From positions 1-14,394 of the forward strand of contig JAIOTM010000133.1 of the NCBI GenBank assembly GCA_021106755.1: DNA of 14,394 nucleotides, in the 5' to 3' direction. This DNA comes from Candidatus Cloacimonadota bacterium (GTDB lineage Bacteria; Cloacimonadota; Cloacimonadia; Cloacimonadales; JAIOQZ01). Of this stretch, positions 14,279 to 14,394 are shown piece by piece. The position numbers were made by a program, and so were the translations under genes. How positions within the stretch are numbered: the first letter of the stretch is position 1; each line of letters begins with the position of its first letter. The notes under the pieces are model-generated. The model made no database searches, had not been told where the DNA came from, and worked only from the letters and a program-made list of their open reading frames with translations.

Positions 14279-14309
14279 TATAATCCAACATTGACAAACA
14301 GGTTGTCAA
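14279..14309 (+). promoter_or_regulatory. -10 hexamer and adjacent 19-base operator-like palindrome for the right-end gene
   Basis: A perfect TATAAT lies at 14279-14284, with only a weak -35 about 17-18 bases upstream. Seven bases further on, TTGACAA (14291-14297) and TTGTCAA (14303-14309) form perfect 7-base arms around ACAGG. The palindrome would overlap the transcription start, a usual place for a repressor operator, and it ends 30 bases before the ATG at 14340. The TTGACA within it is not followed by a suitably spaced -10. Confidence 0.5.
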
Positions 14310-14339
14310 CAGCAAAGTTGCATTATTGGAGAATTTGCC

Positions 14340-14394
14340 ATGTATATTATTAAAGAATCAGCCGAAAGCTGGCAGGAAGTAGCTACAGTCCTGA
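14340..14394 (+). CDS. Start of an unidentified gene, cut by the window edge
   Basis: An ATG at 14340 with a GGAG site about nine bases upstream opens a frame that continues to the right edge. Eighteen codons are visible: MYIIKESAESWQEVATVL. Nothing in so short a stretch identifies the family. The upstream TATAAT and palindrome support a true gene start. It is divergent from HPt. Confidence 0.6.
   Translation, partial: MYIIKESAESWQEVATVL

Overview
The window looks like chromosomal DNA from a bacterium of the FCB group, most probably Cloacimonadota (candidate phylum WWE1) or a close relative. Three things suggest this. Two very large exported proteins end in the same NYPNPFNP-type C-terminal (FlgD-like, type IX sorting-like) domain. 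A 30-codon gene for a COX24/AURKAIP1-type basic ribosomal protein, familiar from Bacteroidota and relatives, is present. Base composition is moderately AT-rich, with TTGACA-type promoters and AAGGAGG-type ribosome binding sites. The phylum assignment is inference; no rRNA gene is present to confirm it.

Layout from left to right. Positions 2-2026 (+) carry the C-terminal part of an SNF2-family helicase whose start lies outside the window. It converges on a long minus-strand series. The first gene met is a 1298-residue GLUG-repeat surface protein (2070-5966), followed by a 1436-residue gingipain-like (family C25) protein (6134-10444). The second appears to lack both catalytic residues. These two secreted giants share their C-terminal sorting domain and probably act at the cell surface. 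The right half is a set of small minus-strand genes: a CxxC/CxC putative zinc protein, elongation factor P, the 30-residue ribosomal protein, an HU/IHF-type DNA-binding protein, an acidic-tailed membrane-anchored protein, an exported tandem OB-fold protein and a stand-alone HPt phosphotransfer protein. A plus-strand gene begins at 14340 and runs off the right edge.

Transcription units as read from promoters and terminators, all on the minus strand unless noted: HU plus the ribosomal protein, ending in a strong terminator at 11569-11603; efp; the CxxC protein, with its own near-consensus promoter and a terminator at 10612-10660; the C25 protein, with its own promoter; the GLUG protein, with no obvious promoter but a leader full of hairpins; the OB-fold protein, followed by a terminator-like hairpin that lies only 15 bases before the next gene's start; and HPt. 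The efp, HU and ribosomal-protein cluster serves basic translation and nucleoid functions. The surface proteins form a separate accessory part.

No CRISPR array, insertion sequence, tRNA or recognisable defence system is visible. The observations most worth a second look are the apparently inactive C25 peptidase, the hidden 30-codon ribosomal protein gene, the possible attenuator before the acidic-tailed membrane gene, and the operator-like palindrome next to a perfect -10 hexamer at the right end.
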